A stretch of 64,000 bases of DNA, taken from Aneurinibacillus sp. REN35. Its GTDB lineage: Bacteria > Bacillota > Bacilli > Aneurinibacillales > Aneurinibacillaceae. Made by a program: the position numbers and the translations under genes. Positions 18,653 to 27,621 of the stretch are shown piece after piece (within the stretch, counting starts at the first letter, position 1; every line of letters starts with the position of its first letter). The notes beneath the pieces were generated by a model. That model worked only from the letters and a program-made list of their open reading frames with translations. It did no database searches and was not told the origin of the DNA. Where the stretch lies: assembly GCF_041379945.2 (NCBI RefSeq), contig NZ_JBFTXJ020000002.1, positions 372,001 to 436,000 of the forward strand, written 5' to 3'.

Positions 18653-19723
18653 ATGAGCAAAAACATTGTTCTGTTGGGAGCTGGATATGGAGGCATTTCT
18701 TTTTTAAATACGGTGCTGCCGCATATCCAGCCCGACGTTCGAATTTCCGTTATTGACAGGCTTTCATATCATACCATTAAACCGGAATATTACGCGTTGG
18801 CCAGCGGATCGTTGAATGAAACAAAAATCAAAGCAGCTTTTCCCGTGCATAGTCAAATAGAGTATATTCAGGATGAAATTGAAGACATTCAAGTTTCTTT
18901 TCATAAAGTCATATGCAAAGGACGGGAAGTTCCATTCGATCAGTTGATTGTAGCATTAGGCTGTGTCGATAATCATTTTAATGTTCCTTGGGCGGCAGAG
19001 TATGCTGAGAGCATTCAATCGTTTGGTAAAGCGATGAAAACACGCAAACGAATCGATGAATTGCCTGAGGGGAGTCAAGTCGTTATTATCGGGGGCGGAT
19101 TGTCCGGAATCGAGTTCGCTAGCGATTTGCGCGAGCAGCACCCTGCGCTGCGAATTATGCTGATCGAGCGATCGGAAGAAGTTCTGTCGACACTGCCGGA
19201 TCGCATTCGCGCCTATGTGCGTCAATATTTAGATGATCATGGGATTGATGTGTTAACTAATATTAGTGTAACGATGGTGGACGAGAAAGCCGTATATTAC
19301 GGATTGGCGCGTACAAGCGTGCCATATGATGTATGCGTATGGACCGCTGGCATTATGCCAAATCCAATTGCCAATCCACTGCTTGCCTACAGTAACGCAG
19401 ATCGAATGAATCGTATTGCGGTAAAAGAAAATTATGAGCTGCCGTATTACAACGATATTTTTGTTGTCGGTGATTGTGCTAGCTCTGAATTCGCACCTAG
19501 CGCACAATTGGCCCATATTCAAGGCAAGCAGCTTGGTGACTACTTTCTCTCGGTATGGCAGGGACATGAATACCGCCCTGAGCCGATCAAGCTTAAAGGA
19601 ATACTTGGCTATCTCGGCAAAAAGACGGGTTTTGGACTCGTAGGCGATAACGTTATGCTTGGAAAAGTGCCGAATGTGATTAAATCAGGTGTTCTTTGGA
19701 TGCATAAGCATCATATGGGCTAG
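18653..19723 (+). CDS. yutJ: YutJ-like FAD-dependent NADH dehydrogenase-type oxidoreductase
   Basis: 356 residues of the Ndh-2-like two-dinucleotide-binding family: GAGYGGISFL for FAD at residues 8-17, DQLIVALGC near 100, the NAD-binding IIGGGLSGIEFASDL at about 142-156, VWTAGIMPNP, and the second FAD motif IFVVGDCASSEFAPSAQLA near 275. The closing LGYLGKKTGFGLVGDNVMLG and LKSG/LWMHKHH-type ending follow B. subtilis YutJ, whose electron acceptor is not settled. It lacks the C-terminal membrane helix of full Ndh-2. Monocistronic, with a strong terminator. Confidence 0.88.
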   Translation: MSKNIVLLGAGYGGISFLNTVLPHIQPDVRISVIDRLSYHTIKPEYYALASGSLNETKIKAAFPVHSQIEYIQDEIEDIQVSFHKVICKGREVPFDQLIVALGCVDNHFNVPWAAEYAESIQSFGKAMKTRKRIDELPEGSQVVIIGGGLSGIEFASDLREQHPALRIMLIERSEEVLSTLPDRIRAYVRQYLDDHGIDVLTNISVTMVDEKAVYYGLARTSVPYDVCVWTAGIMPNPIANPLLAYSNADRMNRIAVKENYELPYYNDIFVVGDCASSEFAPSAQLAHIQGKQLGDYFLSVWQGHEYRPEPIKLKGILGYLGKKTGFGLVGDNVMLGKVPNVIKSGVLWMHKHHMG

Positions 19724-19742
19724 AAATAAAATCTATGGAGTA

Positions 19743-19778
19743 AGCAAAAGGAGCTTGGGTATGCAAGCTCCTTTTGCT
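19743..19778. terminator. bidirectional terminator between yutJ and the amidase
   Basis: A perfect 15-bp stem, AGCAAAAGGAGCTTG (19743-19757) with 19764-19778, around a 6-nt loop. Confidence 0.9.
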
Positions 19779-19786
19779 TGTTATTT

Positions 19787-20653
19787 TTATTGTGTTGTAC
19801 AGTATTCTTCAATACCGTCCGCAATCGCCTGTGCGACACGTTCTTGGAATGCCGGCGTCTGCATTGTTTTGTTTTCATACGAGTTGCTAATAAATCCGAT
19901 TTCAAGTAATACGGCTGGCATGTCTGTATTTTTTAGCACGTATAAGTTGCGTGAATCCATGCCGCGATCCTTGAATCCTGTTGCCTTTACCACATGCTTA
20001 TGTATGGTTTCTGATAGTTTTTTGCTCTGCTCTGATTCATAATGGTACGTCTCAGTTCCGTTCGCGGATGGCGGCCCGGAATTAAAGTGAATAGACACGA
20101 AGAGATCCGCATTGTTTTCATTAGCGATCCTTGTTTTCTCTGACAGCTCCTGTTTACGCGTTTCATTAGTTAATCGCTGATCTAATGCCTCATCTCTTGT
20201 CTTCACAACATGTATTCGTTCTTTTTGCTCCAGTTTTTTAGCTGCCAGATTTGATAATGCAAGCGTCATATCCTTCTCTGTATTTTGCTCTGTTCCAGAA
20301 GCTCCTTGGTCAATGCCGCCATGTCCCGCATCAATGATAACGGTAGGCTTTTTATTGTCCGAAGGCGACAAGGACGTACCCAATGTAACATAGTCGCTCT
20401 TTACATAGCCGGTCTTGTCATTGTGTGTAACCTTATACCATCCAGCTTGCTCGGATAGGACATGAAGAGAAGTGCCATCTGCCAGCCTATCCATACTCTC
20501 TGCTTCTAAGGTAGGCGCGACCCTCATATGTAATGCGGTCTCTACATTGACCTCTCCAGTCATAGGAAATGCAGCGGCTTGGACTGTCTGTGCAGTAAAC
20601 CCGCTGGCGGTGAGGAGGAGGGCAAAGATAAATATACGTATCAATCGCAACAA
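19787..20653 (-). CDS. secreted N-acetylmuramoyl-L-alanine amidase (SH3b + Amidase_3)
   Basis: 288 residues with a signal peptide (IRIFIFALLLTASGFTAQTV, cleavage near QAA at 27), a bacterial SH3 domain (LHMRVAPTLEAESMDRLADG ... GWYKVTHNDKTGYVKSDYV, about 40-95), and an Amidase_3 domain with zinc ligands in IIDAGHGGIDQGASG (His), the Glu in NTEKDMTLALS, and the His in DLFVSIHFNSGPP. The catalytic Glu sits in VLLEIGFISNSYE. It cleaves the amide bond between MurNAc and the stem peptide. TTG start at 20653, seven bases after AAGGAGG. Confidence 0.93.
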   Translation of the reverse strand: MLRLIRIFIFALLLTASGFTAQTVQAAAFPMTGEVNVETALHMRVAPTLEAESMDRLADGTSLHVLSEQAGWYKVTHNDKTGYVKSDYVTLGTSLSPSDNKKPTVIIDAGHGGIDQGASGTEQNTEKDMTLALSNLAAKKLEQKERIHVVKTRDEALDQRLTNETRKQELSEKTRIANENNADLFVSIHFNSGPPSANGTETYHYESEQSKKLSETIHKHVVKATGFKDRGMDSRNLYVLKNTDMPAVLLEIGFISNSYENKTMQTPAFQERVAQAIADGIEEYCTTQ

Positions 20654-20939
20654 TATTGAGCCTCCTTTCCATATCGAGTTGAGAATTATTCGAACGATTC
20701 CTACATCTTACTAAAGAGTGCTTGGTTTTTAAACAGCTAGAAGCAAAGACAGGACTTATCGCAGAGAAAAAAATGGATAGATGGATAAGCCTGGAACTAT
20801 GGCCGTATTATATAAGCCGCAAATTGATTTATATACCTTGACATGTGTAAAAACTTAAAAACGTGCCACGAACTGCCGATTACTTGTATGACAGTGAACG
20901 TGAATGGATTGCTCAACATAGAAAAAGAGAGGGAAAAGC

Positions 20940-21680
20940 ATGAAAAAGAAGAAGCTCATTACATTCTATGCCGTTCTTTTTCTTATCGGAATAAATGCGG
21001 TGCTGTGGACGTATATGTGGCAGGAATTTCAACGGGCGCAATTCATTACTCAGGCAATTGCCGCAAAACAGCCAGCGCAACAGACGGAGGCTGCTAGTCC
21101 AGTAAAGTCGCAGGAGCAAATACAGAAGAAGACGGAAGCGAAGCGAGAATCCGTAATGGCGCCGGTCTCACATTCTACACCAGCAGCTTCTGCCGATGTA
21201 GAGAGAGGAGCAATGTCTAAAGAAGCGCAACGGCTGTTGTCATATGAACAACAGCTTCAGAAAATCGAGAATAGCGAAGGGCAGCGGGATGAGTACGCCT
21301 CATTGGTAGAGGATCAAATTCTAAATGGACAGCGCGGTAAAAAAATTGATTATACGGTGTTAAAGGATGCGGGGGGAGCATTCCGTACGATCTCCAATCA
21401 GATCCAGGCACTTATTGTACCAAGAGAAATGTCTGATCAAAGTAAACATGCTGCATACCAAGCAAAAACAATGTTCAGTGAAGCATACTGGCACAAAGCA
21501 GAAGCGATGGCGCTGCTTGCAAATTATCTGGATACAGGCGAAGCGGATTGGATGATAAAATACGAGCGAAAAATTAAAAAAAGCGAAAAGTACATACAGG
21601 ATGGGATAAATGTGCTGCATAATCAAGAGAGGAATCTCCGTATCCCGTCAACTGAATCGGTCTATCAAAAAAAAGAGTAG
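20940..21680 (+). CDS. membrane-anchored protein of unknown function
   Basis: 246 residues: one N-terminal membrane helix (LITFYAVLFLIGINAVLWTY, about 6-25), a low-complexity Ala/Gln/Lys/Glu linker at 40-100, and a mainly helical, charged extracytoplasmic part with YHKAEAMALLANYLDTGEAD-like helices. No catalytic motif or named domain recognised. GAGAGGGAAAAGC precedes the ATG. Followed directly by a terminator, so it is a single-gene unit facing the nitronate monooxygenase gene. Confidence 0.75.
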   Translation: MKKKKLITFYAVLFLIGINAVLWTYMWQEFQRAQFITQAIAAKQPAQQTEAASPVKSQEQIQKKTEAKRESVMAPVSHSTPAASADVERGAMSKEAQRLLSYEQQLQKIENSEGQRDEYASLVEDQILNGQRGKKIDYTVLKDAGGAFRTISNQIQALIVPREMSDQSKHAAYQAKTMFSEAYWHKAEAMALLANYLDTGEADWMIKYERKIKKSEKYIQDGINVLHNQERNLRIPSTESVYQKKE

Positions 21681-21703
21681 CGCCCTAAGATAAGCAGGGC
21701 GCT
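21679..21703. terminator. terminator between the 20940 gene and nitronate monooxygenase
   Basis: AGCGCCCT (21679-21686) pairs with AGGGCGCT (21696-21703); it overlaps the stop codon of the + strand gene. Confidence 0.75.
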
Positions 21704-21711
21704 GCATAAGA

Positions 21712-22692
21712 TTAGACTTCTTTATGGTGTTTTGCTAACAACGCTGCGAGTGCCTGTTGATACTCTTCTTGAAGCGTGGCGACGACTTCTGCGGTCGGCA
21801 GGATCTGTTTAATAGTACCGACACCCTGTCCTGCTGACCAAATATCCTTCCATGCCCTCGCTTCGGAGACATTTAATGCAGAGAAATCAATCGTTTCCTT
21901 CTTTACAAGCTGCTCGGGGTTGATGCCAGCTTTTTGGATACTAGGTACAAGATAATTGGCCGGTACACCACTGAAAGCATCCGTATAGATCAAGTCTTCT
22001 AGGGTTGATTCAATCAGCATTTCCTTATAATCATTACCGGCCGCACTCTCAATCGTTGCGATGAAGCGGGTACCCATATAGGAGAGATCGGCTCCTAATG
22101 CCTCGGCTGCCGCAATATCCTGTCCATTGGAGATTGATCCTGCTAAAATCGTAAGTCCATCCCAGAACTCCTTAACAGCGCGGATAAAAGCGAATGGATT
22201 CAATGTTCCCGCATGTCCGCCAGCGCCGCCACATACAAGAATTAAGCCGTCCACTCCCGTCTGTGCGGCTTTTCTCGCATGTATTAGATTACTTACGTCA
22301 GAGAACACCAGCCCGCCGTATTCATGCACGATCTCGACGACAGGGCCTGGAGCACCTAGAGAAGTAATCACAATAGGGGGCTTATGCTTCTTAATTAGCT
22401 CAACATCAGCGTCATAGCGCATATTCGTGCGGTGTACAATCAAATTTACAGCCCACGGAGCGACTGGCCGCTCAGGATCGGTAAAACGGGCCTGTTCTAA
22501 TTCGTCTGCAATTTGCTTCATCCATTCATCTAATGTTTCGGATGTGCGGGCATTCAGGAGGGGAAATGAGCCGATAATCCCGGCTTTACAGGATTCAATC
22601 ACAAGGTTAGGGCCAGAGACAAGAAACATGGGAGCTGCGATAACAGGAAGTGTAAGCTGATTTTTAATTTGGGGCGGTAAGCTTTTTAACAA
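21712..22692 (-). CDS. nitronate monooxygenase (2-nitropropane dioxygenase family)
   Basis: An FMN-dependent TIM-barrel protein: LTLPVIAAPMFLVSGPNLVI near the N-terminus, IVITSLGAPGPVVEIVHEYG, the phosphate-binding VDGLILVCGGAGGHAGTLNP with the catalytic-type His, and TILAGSISNGQDIAAAEALG followed by GADLSYMGTRFIATIES. It oxidises alkyl nitronates with O2. The start is uncertain: TTG at 22692 lies nine bases after GAAAGG and is preferred, GTG at 22701 abuts that SD, and an in-frame TTG at 22740 has none. Expected length is about 326 residues. Confidence 0.9.
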   Translation of the reverse strand: MLKSLPPQIKNQLTLPVIAAPMFLVSGPNLVIESCKAGIIGSFPLLNARTSETLDEWMKQIADELEQARFTDPERPVAPWAVNLIVHRTNMRYDADVELIKKHKPPIVITSLGAPGPVVEIVHEYGGLVFSDVSNLIHARKAAQTGVDGLILVCGGAGGHAGTLNPFAFIRAVKEFWDGLTILAGSISNGQDIAAAEALGADLSYMGTRFIATIESAAGNDYKEMLIESTLEDLIYTDAFSGVPANYLVPSIQKAGINPEQLVKKETIDFSALNVSEARAWKDIWSAGQGVGTIKQILPTAEVVATLQEEYQQALAALLAKHHKEV

Positions 22693-23054
<362 letters not shown>

Positions 23055-23109
23055 AATGAGGTTTATGTTTGTTTCAGTCTCACTTATAGGCTGTTGCAGT
23101 TAAAATTAT

Positions 23110-23141
23110 AAGGACGTCCCCTGTTGTTACAGGACGTCCTT
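23110..23141. terminator. hairpin at the left edge of the island
   Basis: AAGGACGTCC (23110-23119) pairs with GGACGTCCTT (23132-23141), with an inner CCTGT/ACAGG helix competing. It could end - strand transcripts of the island just before the dif-like site. Confidence 0.7.
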
Positions 23142-23198
23142 GATATTTATAGTCTCTACGAAATCGTCTAATAACTACTATACTTTTTAAAATTCTTT

Positions 23199-23346
23199 TT
23201 AAAAAAGTTTTTCTAGATTCTCTGCATGCAATAGTTCCGCCTTGGCTTCGGTTAGGTCTTCTGCAGATATATCCAACATGAATAGCTGTTATATGAATTT
23301 CTCCTGTACTAGAATCAATGCGATAAGAAGCATTGGGTTGCTCCAA
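23199..23346 (-). pseudogene. frameshifted gene fragment inside the dif-bounded island
   Basis: On the - strand one frame reads EQPNASYRIDSSTGEIHITA and then turns basic and unlike a protein. Just there a second frame reads MLDISAEDLTEAKAELLHA then ENLEKLF and a stop at 23199. The two together look like one C-terminal protein segment split by a frameshift near 23280. Parent family unknown; a polymorphic-toxin or immunity remnant is possible but not shown. Confidence 0.35.
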
Positions 23347-23417
23347 TTGTAGCTATTCAGTCTGTATGTAACTTCCTTTACAGTATAGTTACTGATTATA
23401 TATTTTATAGAATTGGA

Positions 23418-23885
23418 TTATGGCATTAATGTTGGATCAGCTCCAAACCATGTTTGAATATCATTTTCCGTAGTATATGGTTGAATCCAACAAACTCCAA
23501 AAGAAAATATTCTATCTTCTGTTGTTTCATACGTTTCATATTCAATACCATTACTTAAATAATCCCCATTATAATCATACCCCAGATATTGATAAATAGG
23601 GTCATAGAATTCACCTTCTGCACCTATTGTAAGCTTAATATCATCCTGATAAAAAGAAATTGCTTCAAGTCTTTCACCACTTTCAAAATCTCCTTTTACA
23701 TCAAGAGAAGGTATAAAGCATTTTATTGTTTGCCCTTTAAATTCCTTTTTATATTCATATTGAATTGAAAACCTTCCATTCACATCTGGACACAATGTTT
23801 CAATTCCATCTAGTTTTATTGCTGTGTATTCAATTTCTTTTTCATTAACAACTAATCTTATACGCCCTAAAGGAGTATCTAACAT
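23418..23885 (-). CDS. orphan 155-residue protein, immunity-gene-like
   Basis: ATG at 23885 after GGAGGATATTT. The product is acidic and rich in aromatic residues (MLDTPLGRIRLVVNEKEIEY, IYQYLGYDYNGDYLSNGIEY, ending IQTWFGADPTLMP), probably beta-rich, with no signal peptide or membrane helix. No family recognised. Small acidic cytosolic orphans next to transposase scraps are often immunity genes left after loss of a toxin, but no toxin gene is present, so that label is only inference. Base composition is AT-richer than the flanking chromosome. Confidence 0.6.
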   Translation of the reverse strand: MLDTPLGRIRLVVNEKEIEYTAIKLDGIETLCPDVNGRFSIQYEYKKEFKGQTIKCFIPSLDVKGDFESGERLEAISFYQDDIKLTIGAEGEFYDPIYQYLGYDYNGDYLSNGIEYETYETTEDRIFSFGVCWIQPYTTENDIQTWFGADPTLMP

Positions 23886-23908
23886 AAATATCCTCCATTC
23901 GTAAAACA

Positions 23909-24052
23909 GATCACAAGTCCGTGATCGCGATGTAAAAGTACGGTAAGCTTTCGGTATCCGTGGGCATATCCGTCACCGGATAAAGCTTCCATGAGCTATT
24001 CCTTGATCTGTTCGCCTGAAATCCTCCCCCTCTGGTGACTATCAGTGTAATT
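23909..24052 (-). mobile_element. IS3-family transposase (orfB) remnant
   Basis: The - strand reads NYTDSHQRGRISGEQIKE, a TAG, then LMEALSGDGYAHGYRKLTVL, LHRDHGLVI. The YGYRKLT...GLVI pattern is the HTH_21 segment of IS3/IS150-type OrfB. The piece is cut off where KKVYRL would follow and joins directly to the SD of the 23885 gene. No DDE motif or terminal repeats remain. Confidence 0.65.
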
Positions 24053-24213
24053 CAAATCCACTCTTAGTGTCCAACTCCTCTACGCGGCTAAAGAGAAAGT
24101 ATATCCTTTACTTTACTTTACTTCTCTTCTTTCGCACTTACAGAAAAGGGCCTATCCGTGGTTTTATGTAACACAATCATGGATAGGCTCTTTAGGCAGT
24201 TTTGTATTCATAC

Positions 24214-24390
24214 TTAATGGATCAGTTTCTTGATTTCCTCTGCTGGTAAATCGGATACTTTCGAAAGTATTTCTACATCTCGAACCTCTAATACGACTAG
24301 TTTTTTGATAAGTTCTAGCTTTCCCTCCCGTTTCCCTTCTTCTTGTATTTGTATAGGTATACGCTGTACAAAAATATGCACGAGCCATGA
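24214..24390 (-). pseudogene. tail of a second Rpn/DUF4351-like gene
   Basis: The - strand reads IFVQRIPIQIQEEGKREGKL, ELIKKLVVLEVRDVEILSKV, SDLPAEEIKKLIH and a stop at 24214. The repeated Glu-Gly-Lys-Arg stretch and the closing SKVSDLPAEEIKKL helix resemble the C-terminus of Rpn-type proteins, including the intact one just upstream (AELTELTKEEIEQL). No start or catalytic domain remains. Confidence 0.55.
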
Positions 24391-24440
24391 TCAAAATAAC
24401 GGACGTTTCTAACAAGCCTAGGTTATGTTATTGATATGTG

Positions 24441-25319
24441 TTACTGTCTACGAAGCTGTTCAATTTCTTCCTTTGTAAGCTCCGTTAGCTCGGCTATGGT
24501 TTCGTTATCCATTCCTTTTTGTATCATACTCAAAGCCACTTTCATGACGCCTTTTTTCTCTCCCTTTTTCTCACCTTGTTTTTCGGCTCTTCGTAAAGCT
24601 GAGAGCTCATCCAATAATGTCTTCCGACGTGCTTCATAAGCAAGTAAAACCTCCGGGTCCTGACTGACTCGATCCCACTCATCTATCGCTTTTTTCAAGG
24701 CTTGATCTTCCTGCATCGCGATCTCCTCCAATACTTGCGTAATTTCTGAGTCTTCCGAGGCCTCCAACAGAAGCAGCCACCGTACTAATTGATTTTCTCG
24801 CGGATTCACTTCTCCTCGACGCCATTGAATCAATAACTTAGGTAGCTCCATAAAGTGAATTTCCAACATATCGGTTAACCGAAACTTTTGTTCCGTTTCG
24901 TATAATTGAAATACAGAATGGTATCCTGGTGTATGCGATAGGTAGCGAAAATCGACGATATTAATGGTAATGGTTCGGCAAAGCTCCCCATAATCCATTC
25001 CCTCTTTCATCTGGCTGGTATACATACGAGACCAGTAGTACAAGGTTCTTTTTTCCATGTCATGCTTATTGTTGAGTTGAATTTCGATATTGATCCTACT
25101 ACCATCTTTCAACTGTGCATGTACATCTAAAATGGATTTCTTATCTTCAACGTTCTCTTTATTAAACTGGGGATCGAGCAGGGTAACTTCTGTAATTTTT
25201 TGATCATCCGGCAAACGAAGGGCTGCATTTAAAAAAGCGGCTAGGATGGATTCATTTCCGTGTGTGCCGAACAGAGCTTTGAATGCGAAATCGACGCGCA
25301 AGTCCAATCTTTTTCTCAT
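24441..25319 (-). CDS. Rpn-family recombination-promoting nuclease (PD-(D/E)XK)
   Basis: 292 residues. The N-terminus RKRLDLRVDFAFKALFGTHG and the nuclease core VTLLDPQF ... SILDVHAQLKDGSRINIEIQ (Asp, then Glu-x-Gln of the PD-(D/E)XK fold, about residues 60-90) define the Rpn family. YYWSRMYTSQMKEGMDYGEL follows, and a charged C-terminus with a short EKQGEKKGEKKG repeat and a helical AELTELTKEEIEQLRRQ tail ends it. Family members are DNA endonucleases linked to phage defence in E. coli. ATG at 25319 after GGGGGATGTT. An internal ATG before KVALSMIQKG could give a short C-terminal product. Confidence 0.85.
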   Translation of the reverse strand: MRKRLDLRVDFAFKALFGTHGNESILAAFLNAALRLPDDQKITEVTLLDPQFNKENVEDKKSILDVHAQLKDGSRINIEIQLNNKHDMEKRTLYYWSRMYTSQMKEGMDYGELCRTITINIVDFRYLSHTPGYHSVFQLYETEQKFRLTDMLEIHFMELPKLLIQWRRGEVNPRENQLVRWLLLLEASEDSEITQVLEEIAMQEDQALKKAIDEWDRVSQDPEVLLAYEARRKTLLDELSALRRAEKQGEKKGEKKGVMKVALSMIQKGMDNETIAELTELTKEEIEQLRRQ

Positions 25320-25709
25320 AACATCCCCCGTACTTTTCATTTTCTTCTATTCTTTAGTATATCATGATCATGTTGGACCTGCATGTTTTGAGTTCTTTAT
25401 TGACAGTATGTAACCAGCATTTCTTGACCAAAATAAAAAACAGTTATGTTCACATTACAACAGAACATAACTACAAGGGACATGATCCATAAATCTCAGG
25501 GACGTAACGATAATTATGTCACCATCCCCATAAGTCTGATTTTCCTCAAACCGAATATATATTATGTTAACTAAGAAGAAATCTGATCTAAGCTTTGATA
25601 AGATCATGATTAGAAATGTTGAGTGACACAAAAGTTATGACAATATTCCTCCCCTAACTGTATTCGGTACTTTCAAAAAGTCCCTTGCCGAAAGTTCTAA
25701 TTGTTCATA
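25320..25709. other. spacer containing the second dif-like site
   Basis: AT-rich, no coding-quality ORF. It holds the second dif-like site (25545-25572) and, on its left, a TTGACA near 25401 (+ strand) with no downstream gene on that strand. Confidence 0.35.
25545..25572 (+). other. dif-like Xer site 2
   Basis: CTCAAACCGAA, TATATA, TTATGTTAACT. The centre and right (XerD-type) arm equal those of site 1, and 21 bp from 25554 to 25574 are identical to 23034-23054. The left (XerC-type) arm is different. It is in the same orientation as site 1, 2,520 bp away. This is the pattern left by Xer-mediated insertion of an element at dif. Confidence 0.65.
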
Positions 25710-26819
25710 TCATAAAGGCTCCTTATTTACATTAATGATTTCAAAAACTGCCTGTTCAGCTGACTGAAGTGCACCTTCAAGATGTCCGCCATATTGTGAA
25801 TTCGTTTCAGTACCAGCGAAAATAATTTTCTTTCCCCATACCCCTACTATTGGTGGTTGACCATAGCTTGGGTAATTTTTAAGCGGATCGAGGTCTTCCT
25901 CAACAGCCGTTTCAGAATCTTTGGCCCAATCCTTGTAAAGAATAGCACTTGCGTTTTGAGCCGAGGGTCCAAAGAGTCTCACCAATTGGTCAATGACCAT
26001 TTTTAAAATTGTATCTTCACCCAGTTCTCGGCGCACTTTTGCGGGTATTCCAAAGAAACCAAATAATGCCCCAGAGCCTGTATCAGGAGAAGCATCATGG
26101 ATTTCTTGTAAGGGTCCAACCCAGCTAGATACCAATCCAGAGAGTCCTGTTTCCCTCCAAAAAGGACGTTCATAAATGGCAACCACCTTGGCATGACCTG
26201 CCATCCACGTAGGTTTGTTTACAAGGTCAGTAATCAGATTTGAAGGAGGAGAAGGAGTAAACTCAATATGACGCACTATCATTCGAGGCGGTAATGCTAG
26301 GATAACAGCATCCGCAAGAACTTTTTTTCTCTTTCCATCAGCAGAGTCTGCTTCAACCGTAATAGCACCCGCTTTATCTAGTCGAATTGCCGTAACTCGT
26401 GTATGTAACTCGACTACCCCTGAGGGAATAGTATCTGCGATAGCATCAATAAGAGACTGCACACCTCCTATGAACCGAACGGACCTTAGATCAGAGCTTT
26501 CTGGCTGCACATAACGCTCGGGTGCCTCGTTTTGGAAACGTTCTAAAAGCATTGCCCCTTGGGTATACTGGTCGAACGTTCCTACATTCAGTTCTTCCAC
26601 AAGATTGGTAATCGTCTTCTCATACTGTGGCCAGAACCATGTAGGCCCGAGGTCAAATCTGCCTAAGTCAGGTCTGTTTGGATCAGAAGTACTCAAGACC
26701 CTGCCGCCAATCCTATCCCTAGCTTCTAGAACAATACATTTAATTCCCTGTGCTGTAAGTAAAGATGCAGCCCATAGACCGCTTAAACCAGCGCCAACAA
26801 TGACTATGGGATTTTTCAT
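25710..26819 (-). CDS. flavin-containing amine oxidase
   Basis: About 369 residues: FAD-binding IVIVGAGLSGLWAASLLTAQ at the start, IVLEARDRIGGRVLSTSDP, then FDLGPTWFWPQY (the substrate-side GGxW region), RFIGGVQSLIDAIAD, DAVILALPPRMI, and the C-terminal GKKIIFAGTETNSQYGGHLE closing the FAD site. It belongs to the monoamine oxidase/putrescine oxidase family and would oxidise an amine with O2. The natural substrate is unknown. ATG at 26819 with AGAGG seven bases upstream. It is the first intact gene to the right of the second dif-like site. Confidence 0.88.
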   Translation of the reverse strand: MKNPIVIVGAGLSGLWAASLLTAQGIKCIVLEARDRIGGRVLSTSDPNRPDLGRFDLGPTWFWPQYEKTITNLVEELNVGTFDQYTQGAMLLERFQNEAPERYVQPESSDLRSVRFIGGVQSLIDAIADTIPSGVVELHTRVTAIRLDKAGAITVEADSADGKRKKVLADAVILALPPRMIVRHIEFTPSPPSNLITDLVNKPTWMAGHAKVVAIYERPFWRETGLSGLVSSWVGPLQEIHDASPDTGSGALFGFFGIPAKVRRELGEDTILKMVIDQLVRLFGPSAQNASAILYKDWAKDSETAVEEDLDPLKNYPSYGQPPIVGVWGKKIIFAGTETNSQYGGHLEGALQSAEQAVFEIINVNKEPL

Positions 26820-27143
26820 ATTCCATCCTCTTTCTGACCGTATGTATGCCATGTACTTGTGAAATAGTTTTCCCTTTATAACAAAATATGATTCCTATAT
26901 TCGGTCCATATCAGCAAACGCCGCTTCAACCGCCGACCAGTTGTGTCGTCGCTTCTACTATCCTAGATTCCCTTACGCCCACCCCCTTCTCCATTCATTC
27001 GAACTTGCGCAACCGCACGTAACCTACATGTCAATCATGGTTGATAGACTTTCTTTTCTATTGAGCCAATAATAAGCGTTACGACTTGGTCATCGGCTTA
27101 CCGAGGAGCCTCTTGGATATGCTATCGCCTTCCTAATTAATCA
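26820..27143. other. 324-bp spacer without recognised features
   Basis: No convincing ORF, hairpin or repeat. A single CCCTTCTC at 26984-26991 is the - strand form of the B. subtilis SpoIIIE guide octamer GAGAAGGG, in the orientation expected right of dif, but one copy is not evidence. Confidence 0.3.
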
Positions 27144-27608
27144 TTAATTAAGATCAAATCGGACATTCGAAACTTTCCACATGTTTTTATCTTTCGTTAA
27201 GGTTATATAGCTAGTAGCCATAACACCCTCACTAGCATAGTATGGGAAATGTTGCGTGATATAAATTTTTTTCTTATCTTTAGAATAAGATATTTTTGCT
27301 TTTTTATCATTTGCCCAATGAGCAACATAATAAAAGTCAGCACCAGCTTCGTACATATCAAGAATATGTTGTATAGCTTTTGAAGTATAATACGGAGCTA
27401 GTATTTTCTTAAAAGAGGTCGGATTGGCGGGATCAGCTTTATCTTGCGCCTTTTCGATTTTCTTTAAATAGTTAATGACTTGCTTCGATGTCATTATCGT
27501 GTCTTTCTTTTGTGTGATTGATGTAGCTTCTACAGGCAACACGTTGAACGAAGGTGTGATAGAAATGCTTAATGCAAGTATAGAAACATAAGCAAGCTTT
27601 TTAAACAT
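27144..27608 (-). CDS. secreted protein of unknown function
   Basis: 154 residues with a signal peptide (MFKKLAYVSILALSISITPS, cleavage near residue 30) and a small alpha/beta domain: MTSKQVINYLKKIEKAQDKA, AIQHILDMYEAGADFYYVAH and WKVSNVRFDLN at the end. The helix-then-sheet pattern ending in a WKV strand resembles secreted NTF2-like domains, but I do not recognise the family. ATG at 27608 behind a run of six G. It lies 13 bp after the phnA stop on the same strand, so they probably share a transcript. Confidence 0.7.
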   Translation of the reverse strand: MFKKLAYVSILALSISITPSFNVLPVEATSITQKKDTIMTSKQVINYLKKIEKAQDKADPANPTSFKKILAPYYTSKAIQHILDMYEAGADFYYVAHWANDKKAKISYSKDKKKIYITQHFPYYASEGVMATSYITLTKDKNMWKVSNVRFDLN

Positions 27609-27621
27609 ACAGTCCCCCCTC

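Noticed and set aside
26984-26991. CCCTTCTC as a SpoIIIE guide octamer right of dif
   Set aside because: The orientation fits, but a single copy in 64 kb is expected by chance.
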